Assembly: GCA_020848545.1 (NCBI GenBank)
Contig: JADLHZ010000044.1
Span: 186,001-250,000 of the forward strand
Length of the DNA: 64,000 bases
Source of the DNA: Deltaproteobacteria bacterium
GTDB lineage: Bacteria > Myxococcota > JADLHZ01
Direction of reading: 5' to 3'
The notes below the pieces were generated by a model. The model worked only from the letters and a program-made list of their open reading frames with translations, was not told the DNA's origin and did not search any database. Shown here piece after piece: positions 19,841-27,633 of this stretch. Positions within the stretch are counted from its first letter, which is position 1. Every line of letters starts with the position of its first letter. A program made the position numbers and the translations under genes.

Positions 19841-21070
19841 ATGAAACGCTTGTGGTTGCTCGTCATCGTTCCGCCGCTCTTGCTCGCGCGCGCCGAAGCC
19901 AAGGATTCAAAGCCGAAAGAGGAAGACGAAACCCCCGCGGCGCTGCAGACGAGCGCGGGCTTCAAGAGGGGAGAGGCCGCGTTTCTCGCTGCGAAGAAGA
20001 CCTTGCTCGACGAGTACTATCGCAAGGGTTTGAGCGAGGACGACCTCTACCGCGCGGCGACGCTCGGGCTCTTGAACTTCGTCGATCCGGACCTGAAGCG
20101 CTGGAACACGCTGCTCTCGCCCGACGAATTGAAGGAGCTGCACAATAGCTTGAAGGGCGAGATCGTCGGTGTCGGCGTGGCGCTGCGCTTCTCGGAAGAG
20201 ACCGGCTACGGCGAGGTGCTCGACGTGCTCCCGGGCACCGCCGCCGAAAAAGCCGGCATGAAGAAGAACGATCTCATCGTGTCGGTGAACGGCAAGCTCT
20301 ACAAAGGGCTCTCGATCGACGCCTTGGTCAAAGACATCCGCGGCAAGGCCGGTGAAGTCGTGAAGATGATGGCGCTGCGCGGTGACAAGATGCTGCCGTT
20401 CTCGCTCACGCGTGCCGTCGTCACCTTCGACGCCGTCGAGTGGCGCACCTTGCCGCTCGGCGCGCGGCAAGCGGGGCTGCTCTGCATCCGCAGCTTCACC
20501 GAGAAGACGCCCGCGCTCGTCGACCAAGCGTTCGCGCATTTCGAGCAAGCGAAGGCGGCGGCGATCGTCGTCGATCTGCGCGGCAACCACGGCGGCTCCT
20601 TCGAAGACGCGCTGACCGTGACCGAGCGCTTCGTCGCGAGCGGCCAGACGATGGTGCGCCTCCAGATGCGCGCCGGCGAGAGCGCGCGGGTGTCCAAAGG
20701 CACGCCGCGTTTGCTCGGGCTGCCTCTCGCGGTGCTCGTCGACGACGACACGGCCTCCGGCGCGGAGCTCTTCGCCGCCGCCTTGCGCGACGCGCGTCAT
20801 GCGGCGGTGATCGGCAAGCGCACGTTCGGAAAAGGCACGGTGCAGCGCGTGGACGAGCTACCGAATGGCTACGGCATCAAGTACACCGTCGGGCTCTTCT
20901 CGACGCCGAGCGGCCGGGCGATCCAGCAAGACGGGCTCGTGCCAGACGTCGAAATCGAGTTCGATGAAGTCGCGATCGAGCGCGTGCGCAGCGAGAGCGA
21001 GGCACAGCGGCGTCTTTCGGTCGACGCGCCGCTGCGCACCGCGCTCGGTTTGCTAGCGCCGAAGATCTGA
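19841..21070 (+). CDS. C-terminal processing peptidase (PDZ, S41 family)
   Basis: A 409-residue secreted or periplasmic serine protease. A signal peptide (residues 1-20) is followed by a helical region, a PDZ domain (about 105-185, GVGVALRFSEETGYGEVLDVLPGTAAEKAG) and the S41 catalytic domain. The Ser is in DDTASGAELFAAAL near 306 and the Lys in GKRTFGKGTVQ near 331, the Ser-Lys dyad of CtpA-like enzymes. The ATG has a strong AAGGAG ribosome site. Placed directly after the sigma/anti-sigma pair, it may take part in the same envelope response; that is inference from order only. Confidence 0.85.
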   Translation: MKRLWLLVIVPPLLLARAEAKDSKPKEEDETPAALQTSAGFKRGEAAFLAAKKTLLDEYYRKGLSEDDLYRAATLGLLNFVDPDLKRWNTLLSPDELKELHNSLKGEIVGVGVALRFSEETGYGEVLDVLPGTAAEKAGMKKNDLIVSVNGKLYKGLSIDALVKDIRGKAGEVVKMMALRGDKMLPFSLTRAVVTFDAVEWRTLPLGARQAGLLCIRSFTEKTPALVDQAFAHFEQAKAAAIVVDLRGNHGGSFEDALTVTERFVASGQTMVRLQMRAGESARVSKGTPRLLGLPLAVLVDDDTASGAELFAAALRDARHAAVIGKRTFGKGTVQRVDELPNGYGIKYTVGLFSTPSGRAIQQDGLVPDVEIEFDEVAIERVRSESEAQRRLSVDAPLRTALGLLAPKI

Positions 21071-21144
21071 GCGATTTTACCCGCGGTTGGAGTTGACCCG
21101 GTTTGGTGGACACCTGGTCCTTGCGGACCGAAAAGGGAGTCACC

Positions 21145-21459
21145 ATGGCGAAGAGACCGAAACGCTATCCGAAGGAGTTCCGTGAACAGGTCGTCGAGCT
21201 GGCACGAGCGGGACGGACACCGCGGCAGCTGGCCGATGAGTTCGGGATCACGGACAACACCGTTCGCAACTGGGTGAAGCAGGCGGGCCTCGACCGCGGC
21301 AGCCGCAGCGACGGGCTGACGACGGAGGAGAAGCAGGAGCTGGCGCGGCTGCGTCGCGAGAACCGTCAGCTGAAGCTCGAGAGGGACATCCTCTCAAAAG
21401 CCGCGGCCTGGTTCGCTCGGGAGACCGGTTCGATCCCCAAAGGGTCTTCGAACTCGTAA
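21145..21459 (+). CDS. IS3-family transposase OrfA
   Basis: A 104-residue DNA-binding half of an IS3 transposase. It has an N-terminal helix-turn-helix (KEFREQVVELARAGRTPRQLADEFGITDNTVRNWV) and a C-terminal leucine-zipper-like coil (LTTEEKQELARLRRENRQLKLERDILSKAAAWF). The frame of orfB lies at -1 relative to this one; the sequence TCAAAAGCC at the end of the coil contains AAAAG, the shift site type used by IS3. The fused OrfAB product would be the active transposase. Confidence 0.88.
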   Translation: MAKRPKRYPKEFREQVVELARAGRTPRQLADEFGITDNTVRNWVKQAGLDRGSRSDGLTTEEKQELARLRRENRQLKLERDILSKAAAWFARETGSIPKGSSNS

Positions 21460-21491
21460 GAGCGCACGAGGCCGCCCTGCCAGTCGCCGCG

Positions 21492-22304
21492 ATGTGCCGC
21501 ACGCTCGGGGTCTCCAAGAGCGGGTACTACGCGTGGTACGATCGCGAGCCGTCAGCGAAGGTGGTGCGTGACGTGGAGCTGCTCGTCGAGATCAAGAAGA
21601 GCCATGCCGCGTCGAACGGGGCGTATGGCGTGCCGAACATCATCCTCGATCTTCGCGACTGGGGCTTTGCCACGAGCAGAAAGCGGATCGCGAAGCTGAT
21701 GCGAAGCGCAGGTATCCAAGGCGTGAGTCGGCGGCGCAAGAGCACGGTGACAACGTTGCGAGCAGTGGACGACCCGCTGTCGCCCGATCTCGTGGATCGG
21801 AACTTCACGGCGGACGCGGCAAACAAGCTATGGGTCGCCGACATCACGTTCATCCCGACGTGGGTCGGCTTCCTCTATCTGGCGGTGGTGCTCGACGTCT
21901 GGAGCAGGAAGATTGTCGGTTGGTCGATGTCGGCGAACCCGGACACCGAGCTCGTGCTCGCGGCGCTCAACACCGCCGTCGCGCAGAGACAGCCGGAGGA
22001 CGTCGTGCATCACTCCGATCAGGGCTGCCAGTACACGTCGTTCGCGTTCGGCAAGCGCTGCAAACGGATGGGCGTGCGGCCGTCGATGGGCTCGGTCGGC
22101 GACGCGTACGACAACGCGATGTGCGAGAGCTTCTTCGCGTCGCTCGAATGCGAGCTGATCGATCGGACCTCGTTCAAGACGCACGCCGAGGCGAAGGCGG
22201 CGATCTTCAAGTTCATCGAAGGCTGGTACAATCCGCGGCGCCGACACTCAGGGATTGGTCGCATCGCGCCGATGGTCTTCGAGGCGATGCACGCCGCCGC
22301 GTAG
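21492..22304 (+). CDS. IS3-family transposase OrfB (DDE)
   Basis: A 270-residue catalytic half with an rve/DDE integrase core. The acidic residues are visible in WVADITF, HHSDQGCQYTS and NAMCESFFASLECE, and the C-terminal segment EGWYNPRRRHSGIGRIAPMVFE is typical. The frame is open upstream of this ATG and joins OrfA by -1 shift, so the listed start is only nominal. No internal stop or deletion is seen, so the copy may be functional. Confidence 0.9.
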   Translation: MCRTLGVSKSGYYAWYDREPSAKVVRDVELLVEIKKSHAASNGAYGVPNIILDLRDWGFATSRKRIAKLMRSAGIQGVSRRRKSTVTTLRAVDDPLSPDLVDRNFTADAANKLWVADITFIPTWVGFLYLAVVLDVWSRKIVGWSMSANPDTELVLAALNTAVAQRQPEDVVHHSDQGCQYTSFAFGKRCKRMGVRPSMGSVGDAYDNAMCESFFASLECELIDRTSFKTHAEAKAAIFKFIEGWYNPRRRHSGIGRIAPMVFEAMHAAA

Positions 22305-22428
22305 CTTGTTTCAGGGGATAGTCAGGGTTCGGTCGGGCCGGGAAAACGGCCCATATCGAATCCTCGCGCGAAAAATTTTCATTTTCGAGCGGCGGAAGCC
22401 AAAAACGAGATCAATCTCAGCGCGGGCA

Positions 22429-22466
22429 GGCAGCGCGACGATGGCTTGAAGGGCCATCGCGCTGCC
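22429..22466. other. Long imperfect hairpin downstream of the IS
   Basis: GGCAGCGCGA, a 3-base bulge, TGGC, a short loop, then GCCATCGCGCTGCC form a strong stem. There is no T run, so it is not a typical terminator. It lies in the otherwise gene-free gap between the insertion sequence and the gene at 22582, where nothing else is recognised. Confidence 0.45.
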
Positions 22467-22581
22467 GTTGCTCGACTCGAACATCGAGGTGAGCTACGAA
22501 TTCAGACGGCTGAGATCCTCAGCATCAACCTGTCCACCGAATCGGGGCAGCTCCAGGTGACACTTGCGCTAGCGTCGCGGC

Positions 22582-23064
22582 ATGGCGCTCGAAGTGTTGC
22601 ACATGGACTCGGCCTTCGCCCTCGGCGCCTACGATCGTGTGATCCTGCAGAGCTGGACGGCGAAGGTGAAGAAGGAAGACGTCGTCGTCGGCTACGAGCA
22701 CGGCCACAAGATCGCGCAGCGCTTCGCCCCCGAAAAGATCGCGGCGATCGCCATCGCCGATACGAAGAGCGGCCTGCCCGATGAGGAAACGCGCAAGCTC
22801 AGCGCGGAGATGATCCAGAAGATGAAGGACGCGCACGCCGCGTCGGCGATCGTGCTCGAAGGCAGCGGCTTCTGGTCGAGCGCCGCCCGCGCCGCCGTGA
22901 CCGGGATTCACTTGCTCGCGCGCACGCCGTTTCCGACGAAGCCGTTCGCGACGGTGGAGCTCGCGTCAGAGTGGGTCGGGTCGTACTTTCAGTGGCCGCC
23001 GGATCGCATTGCGGCGTTGGCCACGGCGATGCACGAGCTACGCGCGAAGCAGAAGACAGCGTGA
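22582..23064 (+). CDS. Hypothetical protein, STAS/SpoIIAA-like fold
   Basis: A 160-residue cytoplasmic protein without signal or membrane segment. It alternates strand and helix (AYDRVILQSWTAKVKKEDV, IAAIAIADTKSGLPDEETRKLSAEMIQKMKD, ASAIVLEGSGFWSSAARAAVTGIHLLA) as in the STAS/SpoIIAA-like fold that is common and uncharacterised in myxobacteria. The gene at 44578-45063 encodes a protein with the same layout, so it is probably a paralogue. It sits just upstream of two tRNA genes. The function is unknown; a link to regulation is only suggested by the fold. Confidence 0.65.
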   Translation: MALEVLHMDSAFALGAYDRVILQSWTAKVKKEDVVVGYEHGHKIAQRFAPEKIAAIAIADTKSGLPDEETRKLSAEMIQKMKDAHAASAIVLEGSGFWSSAARAAVTGIHLLARTPFPTKPFATVELASEWVGSYFQWPPDRIAALATAMHELRAKQKTA

Positions 23065-23130
23065 GGCGAACATCGATATTGACTTGCTACCTGGCGACCT
23101 TTATACCGCGCGTGCTTTTCGAGACGGCCC

Positions 23131-23203
23131 GGGGCGTTAGCTCAGTCGGTAGAGCATCGGCCTTTTAAGCCGTGGGTCGCTGGTTCGATTCCAGCACGCC
23201 TCA
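23131..23203 (+). tRNA. tRNA-Lys (TTT)
   Basis: A 73-nt cloverleaf: acceptor GGGGCGT pairs with ACGCCTC, the D arm is GCTCAGTCGGTAGAGC, the anticodon loop is CTTTTAA (anticodon TTT), and the T arm contains GGTTCGATTCC. CCA is not encoded. It lies 15 bp before tRNA-Glu. Confidence 0.93.
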
Positions 23204-23218
23204 ATGCCGCCTTCGCGT

Positions 23219-23293
23219 GGCCCCTTAGTCTAGCGGTCAGGACACGGCCCTTTCACGGCTGTGACACGGGTTCGAATCCCGTAGGGGTCACCA
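23219..23293 (+). tRNA. tRNA-Glu (TTC), integration site of the island
   Basis: A 72-nt cloverleaf plus encoded CCA: acceptor GGCCCCT pairs with AGGGGTC (one G-T pair), and the anticodon loop CTTTCAC gives TTC. Its last 24 bases (T arm, 3' acceptor strand and CCA) are repeated exactly at 35456-35479, marking attL of an integrated element. The integrase gene ends inside this tRNA on the opposite strand. Confidence 0.95.
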
Positions 23294-24576
23294 ACTTTCA
23301 TCATCAAAATCGGAATGTTGCCGGCACTGTAGCGCGGCTGTAGCAAGTTGCCGCGCTCTTCACTGCCCGCGGACTGCCCCCGATTTCCGCTCGCGACCAT
23401 CGGCAACACGTTCGCGTCGCGGCCGCGCACTTCGATCTTCAGCTTCGCGACTTCCTCGCAGAGCAGCTCCCACGGCAGCGACGTGTACATGTTCATGATG
23501 TCGCCGCGCGGGCCGTGCGTGATCGCTTCGAGAATGTCGACGCGTGCGCCGTCGCGACGCGCCAGCGTGATGAACGTGCGGCGCGCGTCGTGCTGTCGCC
23601 GCGGCCGCATGCCGAGACGCTTCAAGTCACCAACGAACGCGAGCCTCGCCGTCTGCACCACGCGGTGTCCGCCGTGCTTGAACGGGACGATGAGGTCATC
23701 CGCCGCCGGCGACGTCGCGTGACCGAGGAAGCGCTGCCAGCCGCTGAGCTTCCAGTCGGCGAGCACGCGCGCGAGCGTCGGATGCACCGGCACCTCGCGC
23801 GACACTTGGGTCTTCGTCGACTTCTCGCTGCGCGTGCGCACGTTGAACGACTTCGCGATGAGCAAATGCGCGAGCGGCTTGCGCGCTTTGTCGTACGCCG
23901 ACCAGCGTAGCGCCGCGACTTCGCCGAAGCGCGCGCCGGTGAGGAAGAGCAGCGCATAGAGCACGCGCCGATCTTCGGGCACTTGCTCGGACGAGATCAG
24001 CGTCTCGACTTCCTCACGCGTGAAGACGGCGCCGGCGCGCCACGACGGATCCTTGTCGACCTTCGCCGGCAGGTCGCCGCGCTTGAGCACGCATGGGTTG
24101 CTCGCGACGAGCTCGTCGACGACGGCCTCCTCGAACATCGTGTGCAACGTGCCGTAGACGTGGCGCACGCTGCGCGGCGCGAGCTGCTCGTCGCCGGGGC
24201 CGCACTTCGCCTTCAACGCGAGCACCAAGTCGCGAATATGCCGCGGGCGGATGTCGAACATGGCGAGCGCGCCGATCGCCGGCGTCGCGTACTTGGCGAT
24301 CCGCGCTTCGTCGTCGTCGACTTCCACACCGCGATCGCGTCGCGCGGTGATCCAACGCTTCGCGTACGCGCGAAAGGTGAAAACGCCCGCGCCGGTTTCG
24401 TCCTCGGCGCCGAGCTTTGCTTGCCGCTCGAGCTCGTCGGCAAAGCGTCGCGCGAGCTCTTCCTGGCCGTGCGCGTACGGCGTCGAGCATTGTCGGCGCG
24501 CGCCGGTCGCGTCGGTGTACGAGCACCAGAGCTTGCGCGTGCCGCTTCGTTTGTAGACGGACGCCATGTCAGCCAC
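23230..24576 (-). CDS. int: Tyrosine-type site-specific integrase
   Basis: A 448-residue phage-type integrase. The catalytic set is complete: Arg 216 (LTGARFGEV), Lys near 255, His 329 and Arg 332 (HDARRTF), His 354 and the nucleophile Tyr 364 (NMYTS). An N-terminal SAM-like core-binding domain covers about residues 65-160. The last 21 residues (VGDPYGIRTR onward) are read from the antisense strand of tRNA-Glu through the attL core, so the natural C-terminus depends on whether the island is integrated. In the circle the frame would continue past residue 436 for 79 more codons. The start overlaps the end of the upstream HTH gene by 8 bp, forming an xis-like/int operon. Confidence 0.92.
   Translation of the reverse strand: MADMASVYKRSGTRKLWCSYTDATGARRQCSTPYAHGQEELARRFADELERQAKLGAEDETGAGVFTFRAYAKRWITARRDRGVEVDDDEARIAKYATPAIGALAMFDIRPRHIRDLVLALKAKCGPGDEQLAPRSVRHVYGTLHTMFEEAVVDELVASNPCVLKRGDLPAKVDKDPSWRAGAVFTREEVETLISSEQVPEDRRVLYALLFLTGARFGEVAALRWSAYDKARKPLAHLLIAKSFNVRTRSEKSTKTQVSREVPVHPTLARVLADWKLSGWQRFLGHATSPAADDLIVPFKHGGHRVVQTARLAFVGDLKRLGMRPRRQHDARRTFITLARRDGARVDILEAITHGPRGDIMNMYTSLPWELLCEEVAKLKIEVRGRDANVLPMVASGNRGQSAGSEERGNLLQPRYSAGNIPILMMKVGDPYGIRTRVTAVKGPCPDR
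23270..23293 (+). repeat. attL core, 24-bp direct repeat
   Basis: Identical to 35456-35479. It starts GTTCGAATCCCG and ends GTCACCA and overlaps the tRNA-Glu T arm and 3' acceptor strand. Confidence 0.95.
23326..23344 (+). promoter_or_regulatory. Candidate integrase arm site, left end
   Basis: ACTGTAGC, then GCGG, then CTGTAGC, 33 bp inside the attL core and within the integrase 3' end. The same octamer occurs twice in the opposite orientation near attR (35336-35351). Paired inverted arm sites of this kind flank attP cores in tyrosine integrase systems. Confidence 0.45.
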
Positions 24577-24892
24577 TTTGCCTGCGAAGGTGAATTACTG
24601 CCAGCTGCTCGGGGGTGTGGTCGGCCTCCTTCGGCTTCGGCCCGGCCGCCATGAACGTGACGAGCTCGTCGCGATCGACGCGGTGGGAGCGGCCGGCTTT
24701 GAGCGCGCGCAGCTCGCCGGCAGCGATCCACTTGCGTACCGTCTTCGGCGTCACACGCGCGAGCTCTGCCGCTTCATTTACCGTCAGGCATGCGCGCTGC
24801 GACGCCGCCGGACTGGAGTGCATCGCCTCCGTCACCGCGGCGCGCACTTCGTCGCGGATCATCGCGCGCAGCGTTCGCTCGAGCTCGGTCAT
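24569..24892 (-). CDS. Excisionase-family HTH DNA-binding protein
   Basis: A 107-residue protein: an N-terminal helix (MTELERTLRAMIRDEVRAAVTEAM) that may dimerise, then an HTH_17/MerR-like domain (LTVNEAAELARVTPKTVRKWIAAGELRALKAGRSHRVDRDELVTFM). Such proteins bend DNA as recombination directionality factors or act as AlpA-type activators. The ATG at 24892 overlaps the stop of the upstream HTH gene (ATGA) and the stop overlaps the integrase start, giving a three-gene coupled operon. Assigned as xis-like from fold and position, not from a specific match. Confidence 0.8.
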   Translation of the reverse strand: MTELERTLRAMIRDEVRAAVTEAMHSSPAASQRACLTVNEAAELARVTPKTVRKWIAAGELRALKAGRSHRVDRDELVTFMAAGPKPKEADHTPEQLAVIHLRRQSG

Positions 24893-25155
24893 GCGCTCTC
24901 CTCTGGTTCGCTTGAATGGACCCCCGCTGGCTGAGCATGCCGCATCGCCCAGGCGCGGATCGCCGCCGGTTCGAAGCGCAGGGCCCGCCGTCGCGAATTG
25001 CTGTCCCCGAGCCGCGTGCACGGAAGCTTGCCGCGCTCCGCAGACTGGTAGACCTGAGACTTGGAGACGCGAAGGTATTGGGCGACGTCGTCTACCGTCC
25101 ACAGCGACTCGTGCCGCGGCTCCTGATGTTCGCACGTGTTCTTCGGCGTAGTCAT
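24889..25155 (-). CDS. AlpA/excisionase-like HTH protein
   Basis: An 88-residue protein with an HTH_17-type domain (SLWTVDDVAQYLRVSKSQVYQSAERGKLPCTRLG, then LRFEPAAIRAWA). It is the second such protein in the operon, upstream of and overlapping the first. The start codon lies inside a cluster of GTAGTCAC octamers (25148-25172), so expression could be controlled by a protein bound there. A role as AlpA-like activator or excisionase is inferred from fold and context. Confidence 0.8.
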   Translation of the reverse strand: MTTPKNTCEHQEPRHESLWTVDDVAQYLRVSKSQVYQSAERGKLPCTRLGDSNSRRRALRFEPAAIRAWAMRHAQPAGVHSSEPEESA

Positions 25156-25252
25156 GTAGTCACCGTAGTCACCTAGTTCCGGTTTGCTCGATCGTGAATT
25201 GGAAGGTTGCCAGTTAACGGAGAATTGCTGTCTACAGTGGCTACGTGACTAC
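25148..25252. promoter_or_regulatory. Inverted clusters of GTAGTCAC-type octamers
   Basis: GTAGTCAT (25148), GTAGTCAC (25156) and GTAGTCAC (25165) lie in tandem over the start of the AlpA-like gene. About 55 bp away three octamers in the opposite sense, CTGTCTAC (25228), GTGGCTAC (25237) and GTGACTAC (25245), sit in the helicase 3' end. The array could bind the HTH proteins or serve as iterons for the primase/helicase. Confidence 0.5.
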
Positions 25253-26678
25253 GACTGTCTTCCTCGTCGGTGGCGATCTTCTTGCGCACGCCGAGCCAGC
25301 CTCTAACCGGAGCGCCGCCCTCGCGCATTGTCGTCTCGCGGCAGCTGCGCTCTCGTAGCCGATCGGCGAACGCCTTGGGTCCGAGCGCGGTCGCTCCCTC
25401 GTCCTCGCACCACGTCGTGTAGCGGTGTCGAATATCGCGGCGAGAGATACGGGCGCCGTCCTCGAGAACACAGCAGTCGGCGAGGAAGTCGCCGAAGATG
25501 TCTTGCTCCCGGCGATACTGCTCGACAGCGCCACAAACGGCCGTAGGTGGATCGACAGACAGGGGCTGAGCTCGCCATAGGGCGTTGCCCTCGACGAGCC
25601 AACGAAGGATCCCCGGCAGCTCAGCGCGCAGCTTCTCGATGAGGCTTGGGTCGCGCTCGGCCTCCGGTATCGTGACGGCGAAAGGGATGAGCTTGATGCG
25701 CCGCCAAATCCCCTCGTCGGTGCCACCGATCGCTGGCTTGTGATTGCCAGCGAGCCAGAGCTTGTGCGTCGGCGCGAACTTCCAGAAGTCCTCTCGCATG
25801 CGGCGCGCCATGATGAAATCGCCACCGGTTAGCTGCTTCACAGTGGTCTCGGCGAAGCGCTTTCCCTGTTCCGTCTCTTGGCAGACGACAAGACGACGCC
25901 CGCACAGAGCGGCCTGCTCGGTCGGGTGTGCATCGCCCCCCTTCGACATGAGCAGGCCCGGAGGTCCCTGCTCGGCGTAGTCGCCGAAGAGCTCGAGCAC
26001 GATGCGCATGAGCGTGCTTTTGCCGTTCGCTCCCGCGCCGTGAAGAAAGAACAGGCACTGCTCGCCGACATCGCCAGTGAGCGTGTAGCCCAGCGCGCGA
26101 TGCACGAAGTGCAACAGCGCTTCGTCACCGTCGAGGATGCGGGCGATGAACGCCGCGAATGTCGGCGCCGTTGCCTCCGCGTCGTAGTTCACAGGTGCAA
26201 CCCTTGTCAGAAGATCCTGAGGATCGTGCTTGCGCAGCTGGCCGGTTGTGAGATCGATCGTTCCGTTCAGCACGTTGAAGAGCAACGGGGCGGCGTCGAG
26301 CTTCTCGTGCGCAATCGCGATCCCGGGCTCCGATCGCGCCATCGCGATCATTGCTGCAACGCGGTCGCGGCCAAGGCTTCGTTTTGCGTGCTTGAAGAGG
26401 TCGGTGTCAGCTGTCTTCGCCGCTTCTGCTAGTAACCGCCTGGCGGTTTTCTTGGCGAGCGCTTCGATTGAAACCCCGTCGTCGATGCGCCAGTGAGAGC
26501 CGCACCAGACGATCCACTTTTGCCACGTCGAGACGTAGCGAACGATCGACCCGTGCTCGTCAGCGAACGCTTGACCGTTGCCAACGTCCGAGCGCGCGAG
26601 CACGTCGCCCGTCTCGGATCTCGGTGCGACCACACGCAGCTCGGGCTCGGCGTCCTGCTTCGCGCTCCGCGCAGTCAT
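25173..26678 (-). CDS. P4/D5-family SF3 replicative helicase
   Basis: A 501-residue protein of the phage/plasmid primase P4 C-terminal type. A D5-N-like domain (LLFNVLNGTIDLTTGQLRKHDP) precedes an SF3 helicase with Walker A GAGANGKST, Walker B-like RRLVVCQE and motif C KLWLAGNHKP. A winged-helix-type tail follows (ISRRDIRHRYTTWCEDEG). It unwinds DNA at the origin of the element. In P4 primase and helicase are fused; here the primase is a separate gene whose stop overlaps this ATG (ATGA at 26675-26678), which also selects the start. Confidence 0.9.
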   Translation of the reverse strand: MTARSAKQDAEPELRVVAPRSETGDVLARSDVGNGQAFADEHGSIVRYVSTWQKWIVWCGSHWRIDDGVSIEALAKKTARRLLAEAAKTADTDLFKHAKRSLGRDRVAAMIAMARSEPGIAIAHEKLDAAPLLFNVLNGTIDLTTGQLRKHDPQDLLTRVAPVNYDAEATAPTFAAFIARILDGDEALLHFVHRALGYTLTGDVGEQCLFFLHGAGANGKSTLMRIVLELFGDYAEQGPPGLLMSKGGDAHPTEQAALCGRRLVVCQETEQGKRFAETTVKQLTGGDFIMARRMREDFWKFAPTHKLWLAGNHKPAIGGTDEGIWRRIKLIPFAVTIPEAERDPSLIEKLRAELPGILRWLVEGNALWRAQPLSVDPPTAVCGAVEQYRREQDIFGDFLADCCVLEDGARISRRDIRHRYTTWCEDEGATALGPKAFADRLRERSCRETTMREGGAPVRGWLGVRKKIATDEEDSRSHVATVDSNSPLTGNLPIHDRANRN

Positions 26679-27568
26679 GTGTGATGACCCTTCTGGCGCT
26701 CTTCGTTGAAGTCCTTGCACCCTGCGACGGGTGTGGCGATATGCACGCGCCGTCCTTCGGCACGGAAGCGCTGCGCGGCTGCGTGCGCTTCTTTCAGGCC
26801 AGTGGCATCGTTATCCGCGATGATCGTGATCTCGGCCGCGAGCGGCAGATCGGGGAGCGAGACACGTGAGAAGTTCGCTGTGCCGAGAACAGCCCAACAC
26901 GGAAGCGTCGGATCGTGGCTGAGCGCGTAGCTGAGTGCGTCCTCGATGCCCTCGGCGATGCCGAGTCGCGCGCCCACGGGCGCAAGACGAACTGCACCGC
27001 CGGCGACCGTGCCCAGCGACTTCTTCGCCGTCTTCGGTGGCACGTTCGCTTTCCCTGTGCCGTCTCGCCGCAAGTAGATGCGATGCACGCCGACGACGCT
27101 GCGATTCGGCCAACGAGACACCGCCGCGACAAGAGCCGGATGTCGCTCGCGCGACTCGGCATGCCAGAGCTCAGACGCGAACCGCAGTGTGGGTGGCGGA
27201 ACGATGTCGATGCAGCGGGACCGCAGGTACGTCTCGACGAGCGTGCTCACGGCTGAGCTCGAGGTCGTCCAGCATGCGAGAGCCTTTGCAGAGCGCTCGG
27301 CCGCGCTTGGCGCGACGTCCAGCGTCGGAGGTCGTCGTTCGTCGCAGCGCAGGTTGCGGTTCTTCAGCGCGGCGAGGATCGCGGCCTGGCTGCAACCGCC
27401 ATGGCACCGAAAGAGCGGCAGCCCGTTTCGACCGATGCGGATTGCGAGCGAAGGCGTCGTGTCCTTGTGCCCGTCGGCGATGCACCGAGCCATGTATTGA
27501 CCCGGCCCGGCTCGCTTTGCACCGAGCTCGCGCACGAGCTGCTCGAAGGTCGTCGACGCGACGCTCAT
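26675..27568 (-). CDS. DNA primase with zinc-finger and Toprim domains
   Basis: A 297-residue primase. The N-terminal zinc-ribbon is CIADGHKDTTPS to FRCHGGCSQ (Cys/His ligands spaced as in CHC2-type primases), and the Toprim domain holds IAEGIEDALSYAL and ITIIADNDATGLKEA, with the acidic residues for metal binding. It makes primers for island replication together with the downstream helicase. The ATG at 27568 is chosen because it overlaps the stop of a 22-codon ORF (ATGA type junction) and the domain starts there; the frame is open further upstream but overlaps the XRE gene. Confidence 0.88.
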   Translation of the reverse strand: MSVASTTFEQLVRELGAKRAGPGQYMARCIADGHKDTTPSLAIRIGRNGLPLFRCHGGCSQAAILAALKNRNLRCDERRPPTLDVAPSAAERSAKALACWTTSSSAVSTLVETYLRSRCIDIVPPPTLRFASELWHAESRERHPALVAAVSRWPNRSVVGVHRIYLRRDGTGKANVPPKTAKKSLGTVAGGAVRLAPVGARLGIAEGIEDALSYALSHDPTLPCWAVLGTANFSRVSLPDLPLAAEITIIADNDATGLKEAHAAAQRFRAEGRRVHIATPVAGCKDFNEERQKGHHT

Positions 27569-27633
27569 TGCGCTCCGCCAGGGCGTGCGCCCATGCGACG
27601 AGCGCCAAGTGCGTCCACGAGATCGCCAATCAT
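27565..27633 (-). CDS. 22-codon micro-ORF coupled at both ends
   Basis: An ATG that overlaps the stop of the XRE gene (27630-27633) opens a 22-residue frame (MIGDLVDALGARRMGARPGG...) whose TGA overlaps the primase ATG (27565-27568). The two exact four-base overlaps are better explained by translational relay between the regulator and the primase than by chance, though no homologue is known to me. Product function, if any, is unknown. Confidence 0.45.
   Translation of the reverse strand: MIGDLVDALGARRMGARPGGAQ

Larger units (their letters stand above)
21094..22324 (+). mobile_element. IS3-family insertion sequence
   Basis: About 1.23 kb with overlapping-frame orfA and orfB. The left end starts TGACCCGGTTTGGTGGACAC and the right end, read inward, starts TGACTATCCCCTG, so both ends carry the TGAC start of IS3-type termini but match poorly after that. 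I do not see an identical 3-bp target duplication (AGT on the left, GGG on the right), so the insertion may be old or the right end mis-set. Both coding parts look intact. Confidence 0.75.

Noticed and set aside
23230-23291. Integrase C-terminal GDPYGIRTR... tail as a protein domain
   Set aside because: It is the antisense translation of tRNA-Glu and appears wherever a frame crosses this tRNA; it is meaningful only as evidence for the att crossing.
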